Shown here piece by piece: positions 1 through 7,800 of a DNA stretch of 8,034 nt; position 1 is the first letter of the stretch; each line of letters starts with the position of its first letter. The notes under the pieces were generated by a model that saw nothing but the letters and a program-made list of their open reading frames with translations, did not search any database and had not been told where the DNA came from. This stretch comes from DAOTVD01 sp034437075. GTDB taxonomy: Bacteria; Chloroflexota; Anaerolineae; Aggregatilineales; J027. A program made the position numbers and the translations under genes. The stretch is from NCBI GenBank assembly GCA_034437075.1, contig DAOTVD010000019.1, positions 1 through 8,034 of the forward strand, read 5' to 3'.

Positions 1-46
1 AGTATTTAATGGACAGTTCAAAACAAACACAAATGTTTTTTCTGCC

Positions 47-74
47 AAAACCGAGGGCTTAAGCCCTCGGTTTT
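47..74. terminator. Perfect palindrome, probable bidirectional rho-independent terminator
   Basis: The 28 bases form a perfect inverted repeat centred at 60/61. The GC-rich stem is ccgagggc/gccctcgg with a ttaa loop, flanked by A4 on the left and T4 on the right, so either strand would give a hairpin followed by a short U run. It could end the heme operon that arrives from the right on the minus strand, although that operon stops about 390 bases away, or a gene arriving from the left edge. The symmetry is seen directly; the terminator role is inferred. Confidence 0.7.
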
Positions 75-109
75 ATACGGATTTGTTTTGCGTTCTCCAT
101 AATTATACC

Positions 110-285
110 GGTAACTACTCAGCCCTCACCCCAACCCCTCTCCCAAACGGGCTTTCAGAGCCCTGGTAGAGGGGCAAAAAGTGTCGGTTTCGGGTCGTTT
201 TCCCCTCTACCAGCCGCAAAGCGGCGTTTGGGAGAGGGGATTAAGGGGGTGAGGGGGAAGAATTGGCATAGCCTGAGCAGTTACC
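110..285. repeat. Long imperfect inverted-repeat element (REP/MITE-like)
   Basis: The outer ends 110-122 and 273-285 are inverted copies matching at 12 of 13 positions. Inside them, the left arm (about 123-179) and right arm (about 197-255) are also inverted copies: both contain ccctcaccc, ccctctcccaaacg and tggtagagggg in the same order when the right arm is reverse-complemented. Each arm also carries its own small hairpin at the equivalent place: gggct/agccc at 149-163 and gccgc/gcggc at 213-225. The bases of these hairpins differ between arms while pairing is kept. No protein is encoded. The layout resembles a pair of REP-like palindromes or a small non-autonomous element. I recall similar C-rich motifs from intergenic DNA of Chloroflexota and cyanobacteria, but could not search. 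Confidence 0.7.
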
Positions 286-326
286 TATACCGATTGCTTT
301 TGTCCAAAAGGATATATTTTGATTTT

Positions 327-426
327 ACCCCCCTCTCGCTCCCTCCGAATTCGGGGGAAAACTTACTCGTGCGCATAATAACCCCTCCCTGAATTCGGGG
401 AGGGGTTGGGGAGGGGGGGATTATTT
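327..426. repeat. Second C/G-rich imperfect inverted repeat with paired gaattc cores
   Basis: A pyrimidine-rich left arm (327-357) and a purine-rich right arm (381-426) form an imperfect inverted repeat about 24 bases apart. Each holds a gaattc hexamer (347-352 and 391-396) next to a run of G. The right arm also folds alone: cccctccc at 382-389 pairs with gggagggg at 398-405. Read on the minus strand, that small hairpin lies about 55 bases past the end of the monooxygenase gene and could help stop transcription, but it is followed by ttattatg rather than a clean U run. The motif style (ccccaacccctcccc) is like that of the element at 110-285, although the two sequences are not copies of each other. 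Confidence 0.55.
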
Positions 427-460
427 TTCTGGAACAGCCTAAGTCGGCACCTCAACGGCC

Positions 461-784
461 TTAATTCGGCACGATTTGGGCCGTTTTCTGAATAACCTCA
501 TGGACCTCGATCTTGGGATGCCCCTCGAAGGCCTCCTTGGGCAAACGGCCCGACCGCGCGTGGCCCTCTTTGAAGGCTTCGGATTGCGTCCAGGCTTTGA
601 AGTGATCTTGGCTCTCCCAAAACGTCATCACAATATAGGGGTCTTCTGGTTTGGTGGGGCGCAAGAGTTGGAATGCGATGAAGCCAGGCATACCATCTAC
701 TAAGCTCGCACGGTCGGCAAACCGTGCTTCAAAATCCTCGGCGTAGTCTGGGTTAACGGGAATACGATTGCACGTTACGATCAT
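461..784 (-). CDS. hmoB: Heme-degrading monooxygenase, IsdG/HmoB-type (ABM domain)
   Basis: This 107-residue protein is the size of a single antibiotic-biosynthesis-monooxygenase (ABM) domain. Members of the IsdG/IsdI/MhuD branch open the heme ring in the cytoplasm with oxygen and an electron donor, releasing iron. The catalytic triad of that branch is visible: Asn6 near the N-terminus (CNRIPV), Trp65 (FKAWTQSEAF) and the heme-ligand His75 (KEGHA). The ten-residue Trp-to-His spacing matches IsdG. The MPGF turn at 32-35 is also typical. The gene is last in the operon, 17 bases after the ATPase gene. Its start ATG follows a strong AAAAAGGAG ribosome site at 793-803 that overlaps the ATPase stop codon. 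The position after hmuTUV supports heme, rather than a small aromatic compound, as the substrate. The exact subgroup (biliverdin-, staphylobilin- or mycobilin-forming) cannot be told, so the symbol is by analogy. Confidence 0.85.
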   Translation of the reverse strand: MIVTCNRIPVNPDYAEDFEARFADRASLVDGMPGFIAFQLLRPTKPEDPYIVMTFWESQDHFKAWTQSEAFKEGHARSGRLPKEAFEGHPKIEVHEVIQKTAQIVPN

Positions 785-792
785 GTTGGAAC

Positions 793-803
793 TTCTCCTT
801 TTT
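793..803 (-). promoter_or_regulatory. Ribosome binding site of the heme monooxygenase gene
   Basis: On the minus strand this reads AAAAAGGAGAA, a strong Shine-Dalgarno core about ten bases before the ATG at 784-782. It overlaps the TAA stop (804-802) of the ATPase gene, so the two genes are probably translated in sequence from one mRNA. Confidence 0.75.
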
Positions 804-1596
804 AGTTGCTCTGCATCTTGAACGGCACAGCAATAATCAATGGACAGTTTAAGTATGGATGTGCTTCGACTCGTACGGGCAGGCTAAACGCTGCCTCGAT
901 GTTGTGTGATGTTAGCACATCTTTCGACGCACCTATAGCCAGACAACGACCTTGATGCATGATAAGGATGCGGTCAGCATATTGTGCCGCCAGGTTGAGA
1001 TCGTGCAAAATAGCCAGAATGCCCACCCCACGACCAGCAACTTGACGTGCAATCTGCAAGGTGCCGTGTTGGTGGGCTAGATCAAGATTATTGGTGGGTT
1101 CATCGAGCATCAGATAGCGCGCGTTTGTGCCTTCCCATATTTGGGCCAGCACGCGGGCCAGTTGCACACGTTGCTTCTCGCCGCCTGAAAGCGTCGTGAA
1201 AATGCGCTCCGCCAGATGATCGATTTTTGTGGCCACCAATGCCTGCCGTGCGATACCATAATCTATTTTACGTTCGATACCATGCACATGGGGGCTACGC
1301 CCAATCAACACCACCTCTAAGACTGAAAAACCGAATGTGAGTGACGTGCTTTGGGGGAGCACCGCCCGCGTTTTAGCGCGTTCGCGTTTGCCCCAATCGG
1401 CGAGAGGCCGATTATTCATCGCCACCCGCCCCGAACGGGGTTCCAGATCGCCAACCAATAGCTTTAGCAAAGTGGACTTGCCCGCGCCGTTGGCCCCAAT
1501 AACCCCGACGATTTCACCCGGGGCGATGTCTAGCGACACATCATCAACCAATGTTTTGTGATTGATGGCATACGTGAGATGTTCACCGATTAACAT
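802..1596 (-). CDS. hmuV: Heme ABC transporter ATP-binding protein (HmuV-like)
   Basis: This is the ATPase of a type II (FecCD/BtuC-class) importer, powering uptake of heme or a related iron chelate from the cytoplasmic face. Numbered from the ATG at 1596 (264 residues), all nucleotide-binding motifs are intact: Walker A GANGAGKST at 34-42, Q-loop Gln82, signature LSGGE at 136-140, Walker B YLMLDE at 161-166 followed by PTNNLD, and H-loop His198. The IARQVAGRGVGILAILHDLNLAAQYADRI-type region is characteristic of the HmuV/FecE branch. A GTG at 1605 in the same frame would add three residues, but I prefer the ATG: AGGTGG lies five bases before it, overlapping the end of the permease gene, and no such site precedes the GTG. 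The gene starts 9 bases after the permease stop. Heme as substrate rests on the neighbouring monooxygenase and HmuT-like protein; siderophore or cobalamin importers have near-identical ATPases. Confidence 0.88.
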   Translation of the reverse strand: MLIGEHLTYAINHKTLVDDVSLDIAPGEIVGVIGANGAGKSTLLKLLVGDLEPRSGRVAMNNRPLADWGKRERAKTRAVLPQSTSLTFGFSVLEVVLIGRSPHVHGIERKIDYGIARQALVATKIDHLAERIFTTLSGGEKQRVQLARVLAQIWEGTNARYLMLDEPTNNLDLAHQHGTLQIARQVAGRGVGILAILHDLNLAAQYADRILIMHQGRCLAIGASKDVLTSHNIEAAFSLPVRVEAHPYLNCPLIIAVPFKMQSN

Positions 1597-1605
1597 CGTT
1601 TCCAC

Positions 1606-2715
1606 CTAGAAGCTTATGCGGCCACGATCTCGGAGCAGCAGATATAGAAAAAACGGTGCGCCTGTGAGCGCTGTAATGATCCCAATCGGCACTTCTGCCG
1701 GGATAGCGATATTGCGAGCGATCAGATCGGCACCCACCAGCAGGCTAGCCCCTAGCAGCATCGACCCTGGCAAAACATACCGATGGTCGGGGCCGAGCAT
1801 CAAGCGCACCAGATGGGGCACCACCAAGCCCACAAAGCCAATGATCCCCGCGACCGCGACACCCGCGCCCACCGATAGGGCGACCAAAATGACTACCAAT
1901 AGCTTGATACGCTGCACCTGAATGCCCAAATGCCCGGCTTCGGCTTCGCCCAGCAAAAACGCATTCAGCGCCCGCGCGATGAGCGGCAGCAACAGCAATG
2001 ACACCAGCATAAACGGCAACAAGAGTTGTACAAAATCCCAGTTCGCGCGCCCCAAACTACCCAGGCTCCAGAAGGTGATGTCACGCAACTGATCATCCGT
2101 AGCCACAAAAGTCATCAGCCCGATGCCCGCATTGCACAAAGCGGTAATGGCGATGCCCGCCAGCAAGAGAGTTGCCACATTGGTGTGGCCATTGAAGGTT
2201 GCCAACCGATAAATAATCAGTGTTGTGATGACGCTGCCCACAAATGCAGCGATGGGCAATGCCCAGCGGCCTAACACCTGGATGGGTAGTTGGTTGCCGT
2301 AAACAATGACTAACGCGGCAGCCAGTGCGGCCCCGCTCGAAATCCCAATCAGACCGGGGTCTGCCAGAGGATTACGAAACAGCCCTTGGACACTCGCGCC
2401 GGAAACCGCCAACGATGCGCCGATCAATATTCCCATGACTACACGCGGCAGGCGGATCACCTCTAGCACAATGGCTTGGCGTGCCTCATACGAAACACCG
2501 ATGTCGATACCAAGTTTATGCAACAAGATGGCCAGCACTTGCTCCGGCGAAATCGATACCGCGCCAATACCCACCCCCAGAATAATTGTCACGATGAGCA
2601 ATAGGCACAAAGCGCCCAGGGTCAATAGCTTGGTGCTATGAAACGGCACCTGCCGCAGCGTGACGGAGAGAGCCACCTCGCGATGGCTTTCCCCGTCTTG
2701 AACATAAGTATTCAT
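1606..2715 (-). CDS. hmuU: Heme ABC transporter permease, FecCD family (HmuU-like)
   Basis: This 369-residue integral membrane protein belongs to the FecCD/BtuC permease family, which usually has about 10 membrane helices and works as a homodimer with two ATPase subunits. After a hydrophilic N-terminus of about 28 residues the first helix spans roughly 30-55. The family hallmarks follow: RLPRVVMG at 88-95, the SGASVQGLFRNPLADPGLIG segment at about 105-125, GLVVPHLVR at 296-304, and EVPIGIITALTGAPFF at 341-356. The last two include the cytoplasmic loop that contacts the ATPase. The start ATG (2715-2713) overlaps the TGA of hmuT in an ATGA junction. No clear Shine-Dalgarno sequence precedes it, so translation is probably coupled to hmuT. 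The N-terminal tail is somewhat longer than in many homologues, so a later start is possible but less well supported by the overlap. Confidence 0.88.
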   Translation of the reverse strand: MNTYVQDGESHREVALSVTLRQVPFHSTKLLTLGALCLLLIVTIILGVGIGAVSISPEQVLAILLHKLGIDIGVSYEARQAIVLEVIRLPRVVMGILIGASLAVSGASVQGLFRNPLADPGLIGISSGAALAAALVIVYGNQLPIQVLGRWALPIAAFVGSVITTLIIYRLATFNGHTNVATLLLAGIAITALCNAGIGLMTFVATDDQLRDITFWSLGSLGRANWDFVQLLLPFMLVSLLLLPLIARALNAFLLGEAEAGHLGIQVQRIKLLVVILVALSVGAGVAVAGIIGFVGLVVPHLVRLMLGPDHRYVLPGSMLLGASLLVGADLIARNIAIPAEVPIGIITALTGAPFFLYLLLRDRGRISF

Positions 2716-4052
2716 GGGCGCTCGGGTAACAGTAGGCCATCAATCACATGAATGACGCCATTGGCAGTAATTTGGTCCGCTTCGATAACGGGCACACTGC
2801 CGTTCAGCAGGATGCCCTCATCATCAACCGTCACTGTAATGAACGTATCGGGCAATAATGTTTCCACCATTTCGCCGTCCAGGGCGGCTAAGTCCTCAGC
2901 CATGTATGTTTCATCAAGAATATGACCTGAGAGCGTGGCTTGTACGGAAATCGCGCTACCAAAGAAGCCCTCCAGCACCTCTGGCGGAAAGGCCTCCTCG
3001 AAGGCTTCATCAGTTGGCGCGAAGATGGTGAAATCACTGGCACTGTTGAGTAAATCCGCTTGCCCAGCAATAGTGATACCGCGCAATAGGGTGTTGAAGC
3101 GGCCATCTGCCCGCAATATGGTTAAAATCGGTGGCTCCACTTCTTCATGCAACAGATAGGTCAAATCTAATACCGCTGTGCCAATCCGGGTGCTAAAGCC
3201 CAGCAGATAGAGGTCTTCCATCGCCACGATGCGGCGATTTTCCCCAGCTGGCGTTTGGACGATGCCCGGTTGCTCTAACAAGCCGTCGATACCGCCCAGG
3301 CTTTCCAGGCCATTTGTCATCATCAAGATCACATCGGGGGCAGCGGTAACCACTGCTTCTGCGGTGATCGGTTGAAAGTCTTCAAATTCAGTAATGGCGT
3401 TTTCGGCACCCGCGAGTTCGATCATCTCATTGGCAGACGTATTTGTGCCTGCAACGGTCACGGCCCCTGCCCCCCGGGCGTAGATGAACATCACGCGTGG
3501 CGTTGTTTCTACTTGTTCATCCAAAAGTGCCTGAGCCGTTGCGTAGTCTGTTTCAATTGTCTGGACCAAGCTTTCACCTTCGGTCTCTTTGTCCAAGGCA
3601 GCGGCAATGGTTTGGATGTTATCGATGACACCAGCAACATCTGTTGGGCTTGGCAGCACCAAAAAAGTGACGCCGGAGGCTTCAAGTTGTTCGACTGCCT
3701 CGACAGGGCCAACTGAGGTAGAGGTAATGATGAGGGTTGGGTCTAGCGCTAGGACGGGTTCTGCCGACAGTCGCCGTACATAGCCTACGGACTCTAGGTC
3801 TTCTACAACCGACGGATAAAGGCTCGAGTCATCCCGTGCAACTACCTGATCGCCCATGCCGAGCGCGAAGACGATTTCTGTGATCGAACCGTCAATGGTG
3901 ATAATGCGGGATGTATCCTCAATGGTTACTTCCTCGCCATTGGCATCAGTTACGGTGATGGCGTCTTGGGCAAATGTAGGCCCAATAGTTATCAGCATTA
4001 TCAGCACACTCAGCGCGCACCCCAGTCTTGCAAAGCGATAGATTTTGGTCAT
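2712..4052 (-). CDS. hmuT: Secreted heme-binding protein (HmuT-like) fused to a C-terminal fasciclin (FAS1) domain
   Basis: This 446-residue protein captures heme outside the membrane and delivers it to the HmuUV importer. A signal peptide covers residues 1-29 (positive start, hydrophobic core, cleavage near TFAQ/D). The only early Cys (12) lies before the hydrophobic core and is not in a lipobox, so lipid anchoring is unlikely. Residues about 31-302 form a class III periplasmic-binding (BtuF/HmuT) fold. Within it, VGYVRRLSAEPVLAL at 89-103 holds Tyr91, at the place of the Tyr heme ligand known in ShuT/PhuT-type proteins, and LGFSTR at 284-289 supplies a conserved Arg near the substrate. Residues about 309-443 form a FAS1 domain with its two hallmark segments, FTIFAPTDEAF (341-351) and NGVIHVIDGLLLP (431-443). 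HmuT proteins normally end near residue 300, so this is a true two-domain fusion. FAS1 domains usually mediate adhesion, so here it may hold the protein to the cell surface. The gene heads the operon, with AGGAG nine bases before its ATG. Confidence 0.87.
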   Translation of the reverse strand: MTKIYRFARLGCALSVLIMLITIGPTFAQDAITVTDANGEEVTIEDTSRIITIDGSITEIVFALGMGDQVVARDDSSLYPSVVEDLESVGYVRRLSAEPVLALDPTLIITSTSVGPVEAVEQLEASGVTFLVLPSPTDVAGVIDNIQTIAAALDKETEGESLVQTIETDYATAQALLDEQVETTPRVMFIYARGAGAVTVAGTNTSANEMIELAGAENAITEFEDFQPITAEAVVTAAPDVILMMTNGLESLGGIDGLLEQPGIVQTPAGENRRIVAMEDLYLLGFSTRIGTAVLDLTYLLHEEVEPPILTILRADGRFNTLLRGITIAGQADLLNSASDFTIFAPTDEAFEEAFPPEVLEGFFGSAISVQATLSGHILDETYMAEDLAALDGEMVETLLPDTFITVTVDDEGILLNGSVPVIEADQITANGVIHVIDGLLLPERP

Positions 4053-4060
4053 GATAGGCG

Positions 4061-4067
4061 ACTCCTA
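4061..4067 (-). promoter_or_regulatory. Ribosome binding site of the hmuT-FAS1 gene
   Basis: The minus strand reads TAGGAGT, with the AGGAG core nine bases before the ATG at 4052-4050. This fixes the start that gives a proper signal peptide. Confidence 0.7.
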
Positions 4068-4088
4068 ACAAATATATGGATTGCCTTC

Positions 4089-4118
4089 ACTATGGCATGG
4101 TGTAGGCTGCATTGTCTA
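4089..4118 (-). promoter_or_regulatory. Possible sigma-70-type promoter for the heme operon
   Basis: On the minus strand TAGACA (4118-4113, five of six bases like TTGACA) is followed after 18 bases by CATAGT (4094-4089, four of six like TATAAT). It sits about 37 bases upstream of the hmuT start, in the only gap large enough for an operon promoter. The matches are modest and other placements are possible. I found no convincing Fur or DtxR operator beside it, although iron control would be expected for such an operon. Confidence 0.25.
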
Positions 4119-4404
4119 CGATAGGGATTAATCTACCGGTTAGCGCTCCTTTGTTCTTGAATGAAGGTGCAAGAATGCTCCCATCAACCCGGCTTAAGGA
4201 TGAGGCATAAGGGTGTATGCTAGGCTTGAATGATAGGTTAAAGGGCTTTTTGAGTCGCTAGTTGTACGTGTCTTTAGCCTTTCGCATTGTTGTTTTAATC
4301 TTGTGCATACCAACCCATAAACGGCATTAGCGGTGCGCTATACAGCGGTTTCTTGATCTTTGGCCATGAATGATTGAGGTGGGGCGTCAGCAATATCATT
4401 TGGC
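4119..4404. other. Intergenic stretch with no recognisable gene
   Basis: This stretch lies between the presumed heme-operon promoter and the inverted repeat at 4405. I see short palindromes only (gattaatc at 4126-4133 and accggt at 4135-4140) and no tRNA, long open frame or strong hairpin. A 20-codon plus-strand frame at 4161-4223 has no ribosome site and is not supported. Confidence 0.5.
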
Positions 4405-4455
4405 ACCCTGCTGCGCCTACCCAAAAGGGTACCTATGTATTGGTAGCAGCAGGGT
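4405..4455. repeat. Nested inverted repeat, possible terminator after the decayed gene
   Basis: accctgctgc (4405-4414) and gcagcagggt (4446-4455) are perfect ten-base inverted copies. Between them a smaller hairpin, taccc-aaaa-gggta (4418-4431), sits off-centre. On the minus strand the structure begins two bases after the TAG at 4460-4458, where a terminator would be expected, but no U run follows it. A terminator role is therefore only tentative. Confidence 0.45.
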
Positions 4456-4457
4456 AG

Positions 4458-4853
4458 CTACAAATCCACATCCTTGACGGGGCTGACTTTCTTGAACAGT
4501 TCTGGCGGGGCGTCGTACAGGACGCGCTACAGCGTCGGCGCGTTGATCGACATGGCCCGGTGATAGCTTTGTCTCGTCGATCAGCTGGCGGAACAGAGCG
4601 CGGCGTTGTAGGGTGCCTTCTGCGCGCGGGGCGCGTTGCTTTCGCATGTTGGGCGTAAAGAGCGAAACGCTGAATTTACCCACAACTCGCGCGTCGGCTC
4701 GGGGAACAACTCCACGCCACCCGAATTGATGGGCGTGTTAGCTTTTTCCATTATCTGCGCGACCGGCTCATGAATCCCGCCACTGACAGAGATTATTCGA
4801 TTACGCACCGCCTCCCTAAACTTGAGCGTGTCGTGGCCAGTGGCTACCGCTAG
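4458..4853 (-). pseudogene. Decayed coding region of unrecognised family
   Basis: No single frame stays open here, yet protein-like stretches follow one another on the minus strand. One frame runs from the surface-protein stop (about 4853) to a TGA near 4580 and includes KFREAVRNRIISVSGG and ELFPEPTRELWVNSAF. A second frame is open from 4683 to below 4500 and includes TLQRRALFRQLIDETKLS. The first frame then resumes: NAPTL, a TAG codon (easily derived from CAG), then RVLYDAPPELFKKVSPVKD and a final TAG at 4460-4458. This is what a gene with two frame changes and one nonsense mutation looks like, also cut short at its 5' end by the neighbouring gene. No start codon with a ribosome site is visible. 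I do not recognise the family. It may instead be non-coding DNA with chance open frames, or sequencing errors in a live gene. Confidence 0.35.
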
Positions 4854-7800
4854 CTATTGAGGCGATAGGTATTTCGTCCCAACGCGCCGCAGCCACCAGA
4901 CTAGGCATATCCCCAGTGCGGATAATCCGAGGAGCCATCCGAGGGGCTTGGCTTGCCGTTCTCCCGTGGCGGGTAACTGACCGGGCAGAACGGTCAGCAT
5001 GACGCTGGCGGTATAGGTCGGGTTGAAAGTTAACTGGGCAATGTTGAAAATACGGTCACCAGGCGAGGCCCGCTCCGATACCCGCGCATTGATTTGTGCC
5101 GTTCCGGTGGACCCCGGTGGCAGATTGATCTCCGTGATGGTCAAGGTGTTGCCCTCTAACCGCGCGACCCCCACATCCACCGATACGGTCGTCAGGCTGT
5201 CGAAACGGTCATCAAAGGCATCGGTAATCACGCCGTTATTGATGGGCTGATCCGTCGGATTGCGATAGGTAATGGTGAACGTGACTTCATCACCGGGCTG
5301 CACGATGCTCAGCGATGCCGTTTTGGTGATGAAATCGGCGTCTGCAAAATCCGCCAACGCGACTTCTACCCCCGGTGACGTACTGCTGATGGCATCGGTT
5401 GGCGTGCCGGGTGCGCCGCCGCCCGTCACTACGCTGGGGATATCGCCCTGAATAGTCAGGGTAAACGGCCCGGTGATGACGACACTCCCGCGAATGCCCG
5501 TCAGCGCGAGGATAACGGTCTCGTCGGGTTCGCTGTCGGCATCCGGCAACACATCCAGGCTAATGCTCTGCCGTTGGGTACCCGGCGCGCAGACTGCCGA
5601 GCAATCAAACATTATGGGCACCGGGGTAAACGGTGCATAGTCCGTCCCGCTGAGGGCATCGCCCGTGCGCGTATCCACCACCGTGGCCTCGATCACGCTA
5701 TTAAAACTCGGCCCTGGGGCAATCGTGAAGACCACGTCCGCTATGACCGTGCCCGCCGATTCATCGACTGTAAGACTCGCGGGGTCAAACCCCAGCGTAG
5801 CGGAAATAAACTGCCCGCCTTCGACCGCCCCAATATTACAGCGCCCATCTTGCGGACGCGCGACGCCGCGCTGATCGTTTGGCGCGCAAAAACTATCGTC
5901 AGCGGTGTTAATGGCGATGCTCCCGGCGTTGGGCAAATGCGTGAGCGTCGGCCCACCATTGTTCGCCAGCGGCCCCAGGCTGGCCACGCCCGCCAACGCG
6001 CCGGATACGCTGCCGTCAGACACGATATTATTGCCGATCAAAGTGGGTGCTCCGCCGCCATAATCGCCCGCTGGATGGTCGCTTACCAGGCTGTTTTGCA
6101 GCGTGATGCTCCCCACATTTTGAAAGACCCCCACCTCGCCGAGATTGCCCGCCACGGTCACATGTTCCAGGGTCATGGTGGAATTATTGTTGTTTAAGCC
6201 CGCGCCACGCCCGGTTGTCCCAGTCGGCGCGTTCGTCAACTGATTGCCCGATACGGTGCTGTTGACCAGCGTCAAAGGGCCGTCATTGTAGACCCCGCCG
6301 CCGCCACCCGTGCCCAAAAATCCCCCGGCTTGGTTGCCGGAGATGGTGCTGCTTTCCACCCGCATATTATCTTCGTTGTAGATGCCGCCCCCGGCGAACT
6401 CGGCTTCATTCCCGTCCAGCGTGCTGTTACCGATGCGGACATCACCCGTTTGGACGTAAATGCCGCCACCCAGGCGGGCGGCATTCCGGTTGACAATAGA
6501 ATTGTCCAGAAACAACTGCGCATTATTGACAAAAAACCCACCACCCTGCGTTAACGAGAAACCCCCCCGATTATTCTCGATGCGGCTATCCCGGATGGTG
6601 GTTGTACCATCCATCAGGTATAGACCAGTGCCCTCTGCAACATCGAAATTATCCGCAATGGTGGTATTGATGATCTCTAGCGTCGTGCCGCTATGGAAAA
6701 TGCCGCCGCCGCCTCGCGGAGCGATCGAACCGAAGACCGACATGTCTACGGAATAGTTGCCCGTAATGCGGCTGTTCTCGATGGTAAGATTGGAGAAGCT
6801 GCTGCTGAAAATACCGCCTCCGGCCCGGGCCCCAGAGACTAAAGGCTCGCCGTAAGTTTCTAGCACGTTGTTCGATATGGTGCTGTTGGTGATATAAGCC
6901 GGGCCATTTCCCAGCACATAAATCCCGGCGCCTGTTATGGCGCGGTTGTCATCCACCGTTGTGCCACGCAAGTCCATTTCATTGACAGTATAGATGCCGC
7001 CGCCGCTCGTGCGTGATGTGTTGCCAATGATGGTACTATCTTCAATGTTCAGGTTACCCGTTATATACATACCGCCACCCTCGGTTTGTGCATCATTGCC
7101 AACGATGGCGCTTCTTACAATGGCAGTGGCTAGGCTACTGTTCGACACCCACAGCCCGCCGCCTTGGCCCTCTGAATCATTCCAGGCGACCTCGGTATCC
7201 GTCAGCGTCAAACTTGTATTGAGGGCTAGAATACCACCGCCGTCAGTTAGGCTAGAGCGTGTCTCATTGTAGCTGACCTGTGCACCTTGTATATTCAGCG
7301 TGCCGCTGAATGAAAGAATCCCACCGCCATTGAAGGCGCGATTATTGGTGATCTGGTCATTTAGAATAGTCATATCTCCTGATGCCTGGTGGATGGCACC
7401 GCCGTTCGAGCTAACCTGATTGAATACCCAGATGTTGTCACGCAGGGTAAGGGTTACCCCTTCTCCACTTGAGACCGCATTTGTGCTGTACAGCACGCCG
7501 CCGTTGAGGGCGTTGTTATTTTCGAATTCATTGTCTGTGATGAGCGCCTGGCCGCCTTCGATGTACAGCACGCCGCCATTATCGGCCACATTCCTGTCCC
7601 ATTCATTATTCACGAATGTGACATCACTGCTAAACGCATGGACGACGCCGCCATTTTCACCTTCATTAGAATACAGCAAGCTATCTCGGACGCTCAGTGT
7701 GCTCTCAAAATTTGCGATAAAACCACCGCCTCTGTTGCTATCGTTATCATGGGCAGTGACATTTATGATGGTAGCCGTGGGGAATGGCGCGCCACTGGCG

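Noticed and set aside
8..848. The 11-base string aatggacagtt near position 8 and a near copy near 840
   Set aside because: It is short, one copy lies inside the ATPase gene, and there are no flanking matches; chance is likely.
4161..4223. A 20-codon plus-strand open frame in the spacer
   Set aside because: It has no ribosome binding site, family resemblance or supporting context.
4119..4240. Half-site-like ggttag/gctaacc and taggttaa sequences that might be a DtxR/IdeR operator for iron control
   Set aside because: Only isolated half matches are present, with no full palindrome near the promoter, and no Fur-like box was seen either.
5574..6197. A 207-residue plus-strand open frame opposite the surface protein gene
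   Set aside because: It is the antisense shadow of a repeat-rich, GC-biased coding region. It has no recognisable domain, and the minus-strand frame has clear family motifs throughout.
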